Shown piece after piece: positions 34,425 to 44,460 of a stretch of DNA of 64,000 bases. The stretch is taken from contig CAYPID010000001.1 of assembly GCA_964410725.1 (NCBI GenBank), positions 248,001-312,000 on the forward strand, read 5' to 3'. The stretch comes from CALAZP01 sp964410725. Lineage in GTDB: Bacteria; Bacteroidota; Bacteroidia; Chitinophagales; Saprospiraceae. Positions within the stretch are counted from its first letter, which is position 1; every line of letters begins with the position of its first letter. The notes beneath the pieces were generated by a model, which saw nothing but the letters and a program-made list of their open reading frames with translations, was not told the DNA's origin and did no database searches. A program made the position numbers and the translations under genes.

Positions 34425-34793
34425 CTAAAGCTGCTCTTCCACCACCTCAATTTCCTTTAAATTAATCTTGGGAAAAAATTCAACCAACCTTTGCCGCGCC
34501 TTGCTCCGAACTTCCTCATCAATGTATGCCGCAATAGTCACTAATCCGAAACTTAGAATTCCCCAATCATCAGTATATCCCAAAAATGGCGTTAAATCAG
34601 GAATCGCATCAATTGGGGAAATAAAATAAGCAATAGAGCCTAAAATTATATTTTTTGCCCACAAAGGAGTCTCTCTTCGTGTATAGGCATAATACATAAG
34701 AAGGGAGGCATACCCTATTCTGATTCCAGCTTTTTGGCTGTAGTGCTTTAATTTCTTGAAAAAATCTACAAAAACTTTTTTACTTCTGGTCAT
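34425..34793 (-). CDS. DUF1232 (YkvA-type) membrane-associated protein
   Basis: A 122-residue protein of the DUF1232 family, whose mark is the stretch around AKNIILGSIAYFISPIDAIP followed by DLTPFLGYTDDWGILSFGLV; the SPIDAIPDLTP signature is exact. The N-terminus is basic (KKVFVDFFKKLKHYSQKAG), and two hydrophobic segments suggest membrane association. Function is unknown. It sits 8 bases after the polysaccharide deacetylase gene, and its stop lies one base before the ATG of the vWA-TPR gene, so the three are probably cotranscribed. Confidence 0.9.
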   Translation of the reverse strand: MTRSKKVFVDFFKKLKHYSQKAGIRIGYASLLMYYAYTRRETPLWAKNIILGSIAYFISPIDAIPDLTPFLGYTDDWGILSFGLVTIAAYIDEEVRSKARQRLVEFFPKINLKEIEVVEEQL

Positions 34794-34801
34794 ATCTGCA
34801 A

Positions 34802-35455
34802 TTATGCGGATATCATCTCCAGTTGTTTAGTCGTCCTGCTGGTGAAATCTATTGACCTGAAGACAAATCCTTGATTGGAAAAATGCTCCAAAACCCTTGG
34901 AAGCGCCCACAACATTTTATCTGCCGACTTCAAACTGTCATGGAATACAATTATACTACCTTTTCCAGCATTATTAACAACATTTTTCAGACATTCCTCT
35001 TGTGTAGTCTGCGCATCAAAATCGCCACTGAGTACACTCCACATGACTACTTTGTAGTGCCGCTGCAGAAATTGAGCCTGCTTTGGTCTTAACTTGCCGT
35101 AAGGCGGTCTAAATAAGCCGGTTCTGGTTAAATGTTCAGTATGTCTGACATCGTGAAAATAATTGATATTCTCCTCATTCCATCCATTCATGTGCGTGAA
35201 GGTATGATTACCCACCTGATGCCCTCGATCTAATACCTCTTGAAATAATTCTTGATTTTCTTTTATATTTTTGCCCACCATAAAAAAGGTAGCACTTGCA
35301 TTGTAGGCATCCAATACATTTAAAACATCTGGCGTAACACCCGGAACAGGTCCATCGTCAAATGTCAAAAACAACTCTTTTTTATTCGTTGGAATTTGCC
35401 AAATAAAATTAGGAAATAGTTTTTGAATGAATTGAGGGGTGTTAACTAGATACAT
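34802..35455 (-). CDS. Polysaccharide deacetylase (NodB/CE4 fold)
   Basis: A 217-residue metal-dependent deacetylase that removes acetyl groups from N-acetylglucosamine-type sugars. All five CE4 motifs can be traced: FLTFDDGPVPGVTPDV (catalytic and metal Asp), HQVGNHTFTHMNGW (two metal His), LFRPPYGKLRPKQAQFL, VMWSVLSGDFDAQ and IIVFHDSLKS. No signal peptide is seen, so it may act in the cytosol or be released otherwise; the N-terminus (MYLVNTPQFIQKLFPNFIWQ) is only weakly hydrophobic. Targets could be peptidoglycan or a surface glycan. It heads the minus-strand group that includes DUF1232 and vWA-TPR, and is divergent from gltX. Confidence 0.9.
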   Translation of the reverse strand: MYLVNTPQFIQKLFPNFIWQIPTNKKELFLTFDDGPVPGVTPDVLNVLDAYNASATFFMVGKNIKENQELFQEVLDRGHQVGNHTFTHMNGWNEENINYFHDVRHTEHLTRTGLFRPPYGKLRPKQAQFLQRHYKVVMWSVLSGDFDAQTTQEECLKNVVNNAGKGSIIVFHDSLKSADKMLWALPRVLEHFSNQGFVFRSIDFTSRTTKQLEMISA

Positions 35456-35501
35456 TAAATTTGTGTTTATATGTTTGACGTTGGTAATAATTAATATATA
35501 A

Positions 35502-35517
35502 ACGAATTATCATTCGT
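35502..35517. promoter_or_regulatory. Short inverted repeat in the deacetylase/gltX divergent gap
   Basis: ACGAAT-tatc-ATTCGT, perfect 6-base arms and a 4-base spacer, lies between the divergent deacetylase gene and gltX. Its place suggests a regulator site, but 6-base arms can arise by chance in AT-rich DNA. Confidence 0.25.
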
Positions 35518-35591
35518 AAATGCTGTATTGTTAGGAATTTTTTAACTGTTTTTTTTATCAATTGTTCACCGAAAACTAAATAAACCATTCC

Positions 35592-37094
35592 ATGAGACTA
35601 AGATTTGCTCCAAGCCCCACCGGTCCCCTTCATATTGGGGGGGTACGAACAGCACTTTATAATTATTTACTCGCCAAAAAATCCAATGGAAGCTTTATCC
35701 TAAGAATAGAAGATACCGACCAAAATAGATTCGTAAAGGGAGCAGAAGAGTATATACAAGAAGCATTGGAATGGTGTGGTATTATTCCAGATGAGAGTCC
35801 ATTTGTCGGAGGACCTTATGGACCTTACAGACAATCAGAAAGAAAACACTTGTATCGAGAATACGCAGATCAATTGGTCGCGAATGGCCATGCCTATTAC
35901 GCTTTTGATACGCCTGAATCTTTGGATGCCCAAAGAAAGGAGGATCCTAATTTCATCTATGGGCACCGAGTAAGAATGAAGATGAAAAACAGTCTATCTC
36001 TTCCCAAAGCTGAAGTACAGAATCTACTGTCCAACCAAACTCCTTTTGTCGTCAGATTAAAAATTCCCGAAACGGAAACTATTACATTTAACGATCTCAT
36101 TAGGGGTACAGTTTCCTTCCAGGGTAGTGACTTAGATGATAAAATAATTCTGAAAGGTGATGGCTGGCCAACTTATCATTTGGCCAATATCGTTGATGAT
36201 TACCTAATGAAGATTACGCACGTCATCAGGGGAGAGGAATGGTTATCAAGTACCCCTCACCACATCCTACTATACAAAATGTTGGGTTGGGAAGATAAAA
36301 TGCCGCAATTTGCTCATTTACCCCTTTTGCTTAAACCCTCTGGGAAAGGTAAACTTTCAAAAAGAGATGGGCAGACACTGGGAATACCTGTATTCCCCAT
36401 TGATTGGAAATCCAACAATGATCACTTTGACGGATTTAGAGAAAAGGGGTTTTTGCCGGAGGCGGTAATTAACTTCCTAGCATTATTAGGTTGGAATCCA
36501 GGAGACGAAAGAGAACTTTTTTCACTGGCTGAATTAATTGAATCTTTTGATTTGGAAAAAGTAGGCAAATCCGGTTCTAGATTTGATATTGAAAAAGCCA
36601 AATGGTTTAATCAGCAATACATTATTCATAAGGAACCCGAGGATTTAGCCAATTTGGTTGCGCCCATCTTACAAGAACATCAAATTATTGCGGATCATAA
36701 TACTGTAGTTGCTTTCTGTCAACTAATGAAGGAAAGGGTGAACCTACTGGAGGATTTTTGGACTAATGGTTATTATTTTTTTAAGCCTGTTCAAAACTAT
36801 GACGAGAAAATGGTTCGAAAAAAATGGTCTTCAACACTAAAACCTGTTTTCCTAAACTACCTGTCATTACTCGAAGGCTTGGATGAGTTTGCCGCAGAAA
36901 AGATTCAAAACATGACCAGCGAATTCATGGAATCCAATTCCCTTTCCCCGGGTCAGGTGTTACCAATTCTAAGATTGGGATTGGCCGGTACTATGAAGGG
37001 GCCAGCAGTATTCGAAATGATGGAATTACTTGGGAAAGAAATGGTTCGAGAAAGAATGGAAACTGCTTTAACCGATTTCGATAATATGTCCTAA
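35592..37094 (+). CDS. gltX: Glutamyl-tRNA synthetase
   Basis: It charges tRNA-Glu (and in species lacking GlnRS also tRNA-Gln). The 500-residue class I enzyme starts with the HIGH-type motif SPTGPLHIGGVRTALYNYLL and has the KMSKS-type loop GKGKLSKRDGQTLGIPV; the zinc-binding region of the E. coli form is not seen. The C-terminal anticodon-binding domain follows LLGWNPGDERELFSLAELIE. Length and motifs are normal. It is a single gene, with 41 bases to the large adhesin gene downstream. The divergent gap has no good TAnnTTTG match for this gene. Confidence 0.96.
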   Translation: MRLRFAPSPTGPLHIGGVRTALYNYLLAKKSNGSFILRIEDTDQNRFVKGAEEYIQEALEWCGIIPDESPFVGGPYGPYRQSERKHLYREYADQLVANGHAYYAFDTPESLDAQRKEDPNFIYGHRVRMKMKNSLSLPKAEVQNLLSNQTPFVVRLKIPETETITFNDLIRGTVSFQGSDLDDKIILKGDGWPTYHLANIVDDYLMKITHVIRGEEWLSSTPHHILLYKMLGWEDKMPQFAHLPLLLKPSGKGKLSKRDGQTLGIPVFPIDWKSNNDHFDGFREKGFLPEAVINFLALLGWNPGDERELFSLAELIESFDLEKVGKSGSRFDIEKAKWFNQQYIIHKEPEDLANLVAPILQEHQIIADHNTVVAFCQLMKERVNLLEDFWTNGYYFFKPVQNYDEKMVRKKWSSTLKPVFLNYLSLLEGLDEFAAEKIQNMTSEFMESNSLSPGQVLPILRLGLAGTMKGPAVFEMMELLGKEMVRERMETALTDFDNMS

Positions 37095-37135
37095 ATTTAT
37101 AATAAATAAGCCGTTTATACCGTTCCCATCTTCCT

Positions 37136-40100
37136 ATGAAAAAAAACCGATGCAAAAACCTTCTACTGTATCTTTTGGTCTCAATGACCTTACCTGTTCA
37201 TGCTGAAGATTTCGATTTATTGACGCAAAGGGACACTCTTTTCGAAGAATTACCCTGTGGCATAGGCAGTATTGGTAGCTGGTTAGATTCCGTGCAATTG
37301 GATTTGGTTTTAAATGATACCCTTCAGACGTGTGACTCTTCCAATTTTAGGATAATTACAAATGATTTATCGGAAGATGAACTATTGATTGAAAATTGTC
37401 AAACCAAGCAATTCAATATATTCATAGAAGATAGTTGTGGAATAAAAGACACGCTTCCCGTTCAATTGAGTACCGTAGATAGCGAACCGCCTTTACTTAT
37501 TGGAATACCTGCTAGCAACTTATTTTTATCATGTAGTGATCCCATTCCACCACTTCCTATTGTGACCGCTCGGGACAACTGCTTGGATTCAGCTACCATA
37601 AATGCGAATATCACGCTTGATTCTACTTTTAGAGAATTTGGTTCTTGTTATTACGAATATTCGATTGAATATCGATGGACGGTAACTGATGGCTGTAACC
37701 CTCCAGTAAGTGGTTCCTTTTTCGTTAATGTTCAGGATTTTGATGCTAATGATCCATTTTTTGGAGCACCTACCTTCACCCCTCCTGCAGATATCACTAT
37801 TTCATGTACCGATGATGCTTACAATTTAGCTTTTACTGGTCTACCCACAGAAATTACGGACAATTGTGATGCAGATATCGCCAACCGACTTCCTGTGTAT
37901 AATGATCAAATAATCACGGGCAATTGCCCTGGGAATTATATCATTGAAAGAACCTGGACCGTTGAGGACACTTGTGGGACAGTGTCTCTTCCTATTACCC
38001 AAATCATCACGGTGGTAGATACCTTTCCTCCATTGTTTACCCCTCCGGGAGATACAACGCTTTCTAATTGCGGCCCCCTTATTAATTTAGATTTGTTCGG
38101 ACAGCCCTATGATTTGTCAGACAATTGCTCCTCAGCTGAACAAATAGCCACCTATGTCAGCCACATTGATACCATAATCGGGGCTTGTTCAGGGGCATTT
38201 ACTTACGTAAAAAATTGGGTGGTTGAAGATGCCTGCGGAAATCAGGCCATTCATCAACAAACTATTAGCTTTTTAGACAATACCCCACCGAGTTTTATTA
38301 CACCACCCACAGATACTATTATAACTTGTTTTTATTCAGAAGATATTGACAGTGTTTTTAATCAGTGGGTGTTAAACTTTGCTGGAGCAGTTGCTGATGA
38401 TAATTGCTCAGTCAAGGAAAACTTAACCTGGGCGGCTTATATCGGCAATGGATCTGATCCTTTTCTCCCTTCAACAGAATGTAGAGTTGGTTCAGCTATT
38501 AGAATGCAAATCGTCAATTTTAGCGTGACTGATGAATGTGGTAATACCTCGGTGTCCCAAGCATCCTTTAGCTTGGTAGATGAAGACCCTCCTGTTATTT
38601 CCAATTGTCCAACCGATACCGTGTTAAATGTGGAAAATGATGCTTGTTTTGCTCTTTTTGGATGGCCCATCCCCATTATTGAAGAAGGGTGTCCCGATGC
38701 AATTATCAATAGTACACTTTCACAGGAATTACCTATTCTAACCGCAGAGGAAGCTACAGATAGTAGTTCTTTTGGTTCGGTTGCTCCCCTTTCGTTTGCC
38801 TTACCAGCCCCTGATAAAAATCTTATTTACCATCCCTACAAAACTCTTATACTCACTGTTGATTTACAAAATGCCAATATAGAAGACGCAAAAGAGTATT
38901 TCTCTGTATTAGATGAAAACAATCAATTAATAGGAATAACCAATCATACCCCATCTCCCACTATGGAGCCTTGTCAAAACAGCTCCACCTCTTTTGAAAT
39001 TCCTTTGGAAACATTTCTCAATTGGATTGAAGATGATTCAATTTTTATACAATTAATTCCCAATCCCCCATTAGATGGTATCCCTGGATCTGATATTGAT
39101 CCAATTTGTTATGGCACAAGCACAGCCGCAGTTCATCTATCCTATGCAACTATTGAATATTCAGGACTAAGTCTTTTTTATCAGCTAGATGAACAAAACC
39201 CTATCCAAATTTTAAATCTTTCTGTTGATTCATTTTTCATAGAAGTATATCCTGGCAACCATACCTTAAATCTAATTACTTTAGACTGTGCAGGCAATTC
39301 TGATACTTGTACCTCCAATATATGGGTAGAAGATACTCAAAAACCTGCTGTTTTTTGTCCGGAACCTATAACTATTGCTATAGATTCCAATTCTTGTCAC
39401 GCTACTTTGCTTCCTCCTCTTCCTTCCATAGTGGATAATTGTATTCCGGATCAAGATACCAATGCTTATTTTTCGGGCTATGCCCTTCAAGGTGCTACTG
39501 ACTTACCTTTTTCCTCAGGAATACCAAGTGAAGAGATCTCATTTGCAGTAGGTGTCAATACCATGACCTATTACACTGAGGATGCGAGTGGTTATACAGA
39601 TTCTTGTAGTTTCACTATTTCCATTCAAGATATTCAAAGTCCTAAAGCCATCTGCCAAAACGATACGGTCTTCATCAATCCCGGTTTTGATCAGACCTAT
39701 TCTCTTGCTGTTGAAAATATTGATGCTGGAAGCTTTGATAATTGTTCTTTAGCTGGCCTTTTCATTAACACGCCGGAAATTTCCTGTGCTGACTACCCGA
39801 AAAAAGATTTGTATCTTATTGCTGAGGATGAAGCTGGAAATAGAGATTCATGTGCCTTTGTGTTGACCATTGAAAAAGTAAAGCCACAGGTAAGTTTTTC
39901 CATTACCGATTGTGCTAATGGGAGCCTGGAATTAATTCCCGGGCCACCTGAGGGAAATTTTTCTTTCCAATGGTCGGGACCTAATGGATTCAACTCTTCC
40001 AGTGCATTTTCGGTCTTAACTGGCGTTGATGAATCCTTTGAAGGGTTATACAAACTAACGCTATACGGATTTGAAGGGTGTTTTACAGAGGATAGTGTTT

Positions 40101-43100
40101 TTATTTCTGCCGAGGAATTGCCCTTTACTCCCATCCTTGACAATATCGGGACAAAATGCCAAGGAGAACCTGTGATCCTCTCCACCGATGGTTCCAAGCC
40201 CCAAGGGGATTCTATTCAATACTATTGGTACGAAAATGACCGCTTATTAGGTGTCACTGATTCAAGCTTTCTTAACTATACCGTTCCCGAAGCGGGAAGT
40301 AATCCCGAGTTATCTGTGAGGGTAGCCAAAAAAAATTGCCTTGGCCCATCCTCTAATCCTATATCCCTTTTCATTAATGAAGCTCCTTCTGTTCAAATTT
40401 CACCTATTAGTGATTCCTACTGTTTTGGAGCTACAGTTCAACTGCAAGTAAGTAATCCAAATAGTTCCTTTGAATATTATTGGACAGGACCAGAAGGGTT
40501 TTCTGCAACTGGTTCAACTGTGGAATTGCAAAGTATTCAATCCGGGTGGATATCCCTTTCTGCCAATAATGGCCAATGTCTTTCCCTACCTGATTCTGTC
40601 TTTGTCGAAATAATTCCTGCTTGGCCAACACCTGTAATTGCGCCCGTCGATACGCTATGTTCAGGTGATTCTTTGCTACTTATTTCTCCATCGGTTGGCC
40701 CTGAAGCTACGTTTTCTTGGACGGGTCCCGACAACCAATTTTTCGAAACAAACACAGAAGAATTATCAATTGATAACGTTACTTTGGCTCAACAAGGTCT
40801 ATGGACAGTAACTCAACATATTGATGGGTGCAGTACCCCCATGTCAAGTGGCGTATATGTAGCAGTACAACCTATCCCAGCAGTAGATTTGGCATGGCAA
40901 GACACTATCATCTGTATGGGGAGTCTACTTGAATTTAACTTTAGCACTTCATCTCAAGCAACTGTCATCAATTGGACAGGTCCTCAAGGATTCTCCAATT
41001 CGAACCCCAGTTTTACTTTTAATGAAATTCAACCTAATCAAAGTGGCGAATATGCCTTAACATTGACAGATCAACTAGGTTGCACGGTATCCTCTAACCT
41101 AAGTGTTGAAGTAGCTGAAGCCCCAATAATAGATGAATTTATTTTGGAATTACCCGATTGTTTTGGGAATGGGGAAAGCGGCACAATCATTCCTACCATC
41201 ACTTCTTCAGATCCCAATCTAACTTATCGGTGGACGAATCCCAATGATATTACCATTTCTGAAACTCAAAATCTTTTATTAGATAATCTTTCTAGTGATG
41301 ATAATGGAAACTACACCTTATTTGTCTCCAATTCTATTGGATGCCAAAGTAATGCATTTACCAATTTATTGGTGCCAGATGCCTTACCCTCTCCTCCTGA
41401 ATTGAACCTGGTTGCTACCACAGTATGTGAAGGAGAATCTGTACAAATAGGCGTTGAAGCACCAACAGGATTCTCGGTAGAATACTTGTGGACAACCCCA
41501 ACGGGTCCTATAACCACAACAGAACCCTTTTTATATTTTGAAGAAATTTCTTTAATAGATTCTGGCAACTATTCTGTTCAATTTAAAGATGAAGGCTGCT
41601 TTTCCGCCTCTTCAGTATCAACTGCACTCGCAGTAATTTCAATTCCTCGACTTCAAGCTTCTATAGAAGATGTCGCTTGTGAGGGACAACCTTTTCAATT
41701 ATCAGCTACAGGTCCAAGTCAAACCCAGTTTAACTGGCAGGGACCTGATTTTAATGCCAATGTTGCCAATCCTACGGTCAACAATGGAAAGTCAGGTGCT
41801 TATATCTTGAATGGTTCCATTGGTGGGTGTATAGCTATTCCAGATACTCTTCTAATTGATTTAAAACCTATCCCTGAGACCCCTCTATTGACTTCAAGTG
41901 GTCCAGTATGTCTTATCGATACTATTGGGTTTTTACAATTGTCTATAGATCCTTCCTCCACTTCTGATTCTACTTCATACGAATGGTTTTTATTTGAGGA
42001 ATTAATTTCAAGAACAGAGGATTTAGACCTGATATTAGAAGAATTCTCTGGTTATGATCCTGGTGTTTATGGATTCTCTGCGAGAGCTGATCGTAATGGA
42101 TGTGTTTCTGATTTTTCCAATACTGTAAATATCACTTTTTCCCAAGCTCCTGATAGTCGGGCATTTGCTGGAGTAGATAAAGAAATCTGTTCCTCTTCCA
42201 TTTTGACATTAGATGCTTCCCCTCCAGCTACTGGCACAGGAAGATGGAGTATTGTCAGTGGTCCCGACCAAGAGGTGGTCATCGTTAATCCTAGTCTTCC
42301 AAAATCAGATGTTACCAACCTTTCACCAGATACCACTTATACTTTTCGCTGGACATTATCCGATGGATTCTGTCAAAATTATGACTTTGATGAGGTAGAG
42401 ATTAAAGTAACCCGGCAAGCAACCGTTGAAGCAGGTGACGATATCTTAGCTTGCGAATCTAATTCAACTCAACTGAGTGCCGTTGAAGTCACCACTGGAA
42501 TAGGAAGTTGGGTACAAAATCCTCTTCAAGAACTAATTGGGGTCAGAATTGTAAATCCCAATGACCCCCAATCTACCATTACTGGTTTAGAACCTGGAAA
42601 CCAATATAAATTCACCTGGGTAGTTGCAAGTGCCTGCGGTACGTCAACTGATGACGTTTTTGTTGTTGTTTCCGATCCTAATCCAAATGCAGGAGAAGAT
42701 TTCATCCTTTGCAGCGATGATAGTGCTGTAGAATTGAATGCAGCTGAACCGACCATTGGGAGTTCAGGTCAATGGAGTGCAACCGACCCTTCTATTGTAT
42801 TTTCCAACCCAGGATTTCATCAATCCAATGCAACGGGTCTAAAAAGTGGAATTAATACTTTTATCTGGACCATTGATCAAGGGATATGCGGGCCATCTTC
42901 AAGAGATACCTTAATTATTGATTTTACCCCTAGCCCTATTGCCTCAGATGATATTTATGAAATCCCCTTTCAACAAGAAGCTTCATTAAATATCCTTTTA
43001 AACGATAGTACTTTTGGCGAAGCCATTCAATTGAATATAGTTCAGTTTCCATCTGGAGGAAACATTACCATAGAAAGCGACAGTACGCTTCTATATGCTC

Positions 43101-43480
43101 CTAATACTTTATTTGTAGGTTCAGACCGATTGATTTACGAAATATGCGTTGAAAATTGCGCTTGCGCCATGGCAGAAATTACCCTGCAAGTGGGCGCTGA
43201 TGCCCCATGTACAGTACCCACCATTTTTACTCCCAATGGAGATGGCATTAATGATCAACTAATCATAACCTGCTTACTAGATGATACCGGCTATCCAGAT
43301 AGTCAAATTACTATATACAACAATTGGGGTGATGAGGTGTATCGATCTCCCATTCCTTACCAAAATGATTGGGACGGAACTTTTAAGGGGAAAAACTTAC
43401 CTGTTGGAACCTATTATTATATCCTTAATTTTGGGTCCGGAGGAACTCCCGTAGCAGGCTTTATAGTGATTCAAAGATAA
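37136..43480 (+). CDS. Giant T9SS-secreted adhesin-like protein, HYR/Ig repeats, type B sorting domain
   Basis: A 2114-residue secreted protein. A signal peptide (about 1-23, LLLYLLVSMTLPVHA) is followed by about four HYR-like repeats of roughly 100 residues (about 100-600), seen in DNCDADIANRLP, WTVEDTCG and VVDTFPPLFTPPGDTTLSNC. Next come a linker and further HYR-like units (to about 910), then some eight Ig-like repeats of about 80 residues (about 915-1640) with the refrain WTGPEGFS and CxG...Y.L. PKD-like units rich in AGVDKEICSS patterns follow (about 1690-1930), and one cadherin-like ADDIYEI...ILLNDSTFG unit. The end (about 2025-2114), TIFTPNGDGINDQLIITCLL onward to GTYYYILNF, is the gliding-motility-associated type B sorting domain. 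It is probably an adhesin or matrix protein carried by T9SS, encoded directly before PorP/SprF. Confidence 0.88.
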   Translation: MKKNRCKNLLLYLLVSMTLPVHAEDFDLLTQRDTLFEELPCGIGSIGSWLDSVQLDLVLNDTLQTCDSSNFRIITNDLSEDELLIENCQTKQFNIFIEDSCGIKDTLPVQLSTVDSEPPLLIGIPASNLFLSCSDPIPPLPIVTARDNCLDSATINANITLDSTFREFGSCYYEYSIEYRWTVTDGCNPPVSGSFFVNVQDFDANDPFFGAPTFTPPADITISCTDDAYNLAFTGLPTEITDNCDADIANRLPVYNDQIITGNCPGNYIIERTWTVEDTCGTVSLPITQIITVVDTFPPLFTPPGDTTLSNCGPLINLDLFGQPYDLSDNCSSAEQIATYVSHIDTIIGACSGAFTYVKNWVVEDACGNQAIHQQTISFLDNTPPSFITPPTDTIITCFYSEDIDSVFNQWVLNFAGAVADDNCSVKENLTWAAYIGNGSDPFLPSTECRVGSAIRMQIVNFSVTDECGNTSVSQASFSLVDEDPPVISNCPTDTVLNVENDACFALFGWPIPIIEEGCPDAIINSTLSQELPILTAEEATDSSSFGSVAPLSFALPAPDKNLIYHPYKTLILTVDLQNANIEDAKEYFSVLDENNQLIGITNHTPSPTMEPCQNSSTSFEIPLETFLNWIEDDSIFIQLIPNPPLDGIPGSDIDPICYGTSTAAVHLSYATIEYSGLSLFYQLDEQNPIQILNLSVDSFFIEVYPGNHTLNLITLDCAGNSDTCTSNIWVEDTQKPAVFCPEPITIAIDSNSCHATLLPPLPSIVDNCIPDQDTNAYFSGYALQGATDLPFSSGIPSEEISFAVGVNTMTYYTEDASGYTDSCSFTISIQDIQSPKAICQNDTVFINPGFDQTYSLAVENIDAGSFDNCSLAGLFINTPEISCADYPKKDLYLIAEDEAGNRDSCAFVLTIEKVKPQVSFSITDCANGSLELIPGPPEGNFSFQWSGPNGFNSSSAFSVLTGVDESFEGLYKLTLYGFEGCFTEDSVFISAEELPFTPILDNIGTKCQGEPVILSTDGSKPQGDSIQYYWYENDRLLGVTDSSFLNYTVPEAGSNPELSVRVAKKNCLGPSSNPISLFINEAPSVQISPISDSYCFGATVQLQVSNPNSSFEYYWTGPEGFSATGSTVELQSIQSGWISLSANNGQCLSLPDSVFVEIIPAWPTPVIAPVDTLCSGDSLLLISPSVGPEATFSWTGPDNQFFETNTEELSIDNVTLAQQGLWTVTQHIDGCSTPMSSGVYVAVQPIPAVDLAWQDTIICMGSLLEFNFSTSSQATVINWTGPQGFSNSNPSFTFNEIQPNQSGEYALTLTDQLGCTVSSNLSVEVAEAPIIDEFILELPDCFGNGESGTIIPTITSSDPNLTYRWTNPNDITISETQNLLLDNLSSDDNGNYTLFVSNSIGCQSNAFTNLLVPDALPSPPELNLVATTVCEGESVQIGVEAPTGFSVEYLWTTPTGPITTTEPFLYFEEISLIDSGNYSVQFKDEGCFSASSVSTALAVISIPRLQASIEDVACEGQPFQLSATGPSQTQFNWQGPDFNANVANPTVNNGKSGAYILNGSIGGCIAIPDTLLIDLKPIPETPLLTSSGPVCLIDTIGFLQLSIDPSSTSDSTSYEWFLFEELISRTEDLDLILEEFSGYDPGVYGFSARADRNGCVSDFSNTVNITFSQAPDSRAFAGVDKEICSSSILTLDASPPATGTGRWSIVSGPDQEVVIVNPSLPKSDVTNLSPDTTYTFRWTLSDGFCQNYDFDEVEIKVTRQATVEAGDDILACESNSTQLSAVEVTTGIGSWVQNPLQELIGVRIVNPNDPQSTITGLEPGNQYKFTWVVASACGTSTDDVFVVVSDPNPNAGEDFILCSDDSAVELNAAEPTIGSSGQWSATDPSIVFSNPGFHQSNATGLKSGINTFIWTIDQGICGPSSRDTLIIDFTPSPIASDDIYEIPFQQEASLNILLNDSTFGEAIQLNIVQFPSGGNITIESDSTLLYAPNTLFVGSDRLIYEICVENCACAMAEITLQVGADAPCTVPTIFTPNGDGINDQLIITCLLDDTGYPDSQITIYNNWGDEVYRSPIPYQNDWDGTFKGKNLPVGTYYYILNFGSGGTPVAGFIVIQR

Positions 43481-43482
43481 CG

Positions 43483-44451
43483 ATGAGAAAAATATGGACC
43501 ATATATGTGTTGTTAAGCTTACCTTTTCTTGTTGTGGCACAACAAGAAGAACAGTTTACCCAATATATGTTCAATCGTCCTGGTTACAATCCCGGATATG
43601 CAGGAAGTGATGGTGGCTTATGTTTCACCTCCATTATCAGAAATCAATGGATTGGACTAGAAGGTGCCCCTCAATCCCAATTGATAACGGTCAATACCCT
43701 TTTGGGTAATACCCGTGTAGGTTTGGGTGGAACTGTGATGCGGCAAACCATAGGGCTTTCTGAAAAACTAACCCTTGAAGGCATGTATGCCTATCGAATA
43801 CCTTTTGCAAGAGGTATTTTGGGAATAGGCATTCAGGGTTCTTTAAGACAGTTTAAAGTCAACTTCCAAAATGCAATAGCTACTACTTCTATCGACTTGG
43901 ACGGAGCCATTCCAGGTGGAATTACTAGTAAAATAGCCCCAAACTTTGGAGCGGGAATTTACTATGATTCCAAATCATTTTATTTTGGAATTTCTAGTCC
44001 GCGTTTGCTTAATATCGATATTGATCCCGGATCGGATGACCTTATTATCTCTAGAGAAGTTCAACACTTTTACGGAATGGCGGGAATGTCGTTTCAGCCT
44101 TTGCCAGGTTTGAAAATCCAACCTCAAATTCTCCTCAAAATAGTTCAGAATAGCCCCATCGACGCCGATTTCAATATCCTTTTTGGATTTTTAGACCACC
44201 TGAGTGTTGGCGTTTCCATACGAACTGGAGGCTCCAACGTTTCGGGAATTGGAGAATCTCTTTCCCTTATGGGAGCCACTCGAATAACCAAAAATATTTT
44301 AATTGGAATTGCCTGGGATTCTACCCTCTCAGAGCTAAAAAATTATAGCGATGGCACCATTGAAGTTGCACTAAGACTAACTTTTGGAGGAGCCTCTTCA
44401 GGGAATACCTTGGAAAATGTAGAAAATGGAAGAATATTTAATGCATATTGA
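43483..44451 (+). CDS. PorP/SprF-family outer-membrane protein
   Basis: A 322-residue barrel of the PorP/SprF family with signal peptide (MRKIWTIYVLLSLPFLVVAQ). Mature start QEEQFTQYMFNRPGYNPGYA and ITSIIRNQWIGLEGAPQSQL are the family hallmark. SprF is needed for secretion of the SprB adhesin, and each type B substrate with such a domain is often paired with its own SprF-like partner. This gene lies 2 bases after the giant protein's stop, so it is expected to be its dedicated partner for secretion or surface anchoring. It is followed by the PD40-OmpA gene. The C-terminal strand ends LTFGGASSGN with a short tail. Confidence 0.92.
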   Translation: MRKIWTIYVLLSLPFLVVAQQEEQFTQYMFNRPGYNPGYAGSDGGLCFTSIIRNQWIGLEGAPQSQLITVNTLLGNTRVGLGGTVMRQTIGLSEKLTLEGMYAYRIPFARGILGIGIQGSLRQFKVNFQNAIATTSIDLDGAIPGGITSKIAPNFGAGIYYDSKSFYFGISSPRLLNIDIDPGSDDLIISREVQHFYGMAGMSFQPLPGLKIQPQILLKIVQNSPIDADFNILFGFLDHLSVGVSIRTGGSNVSGIGESLSLMGATRITKNILIGIAWDSTLSELKNYSDGTIEVALRLTFGGASSGNTLENVENGRIFNAY

Positions 44452-44460
44452 TATAGGTTT

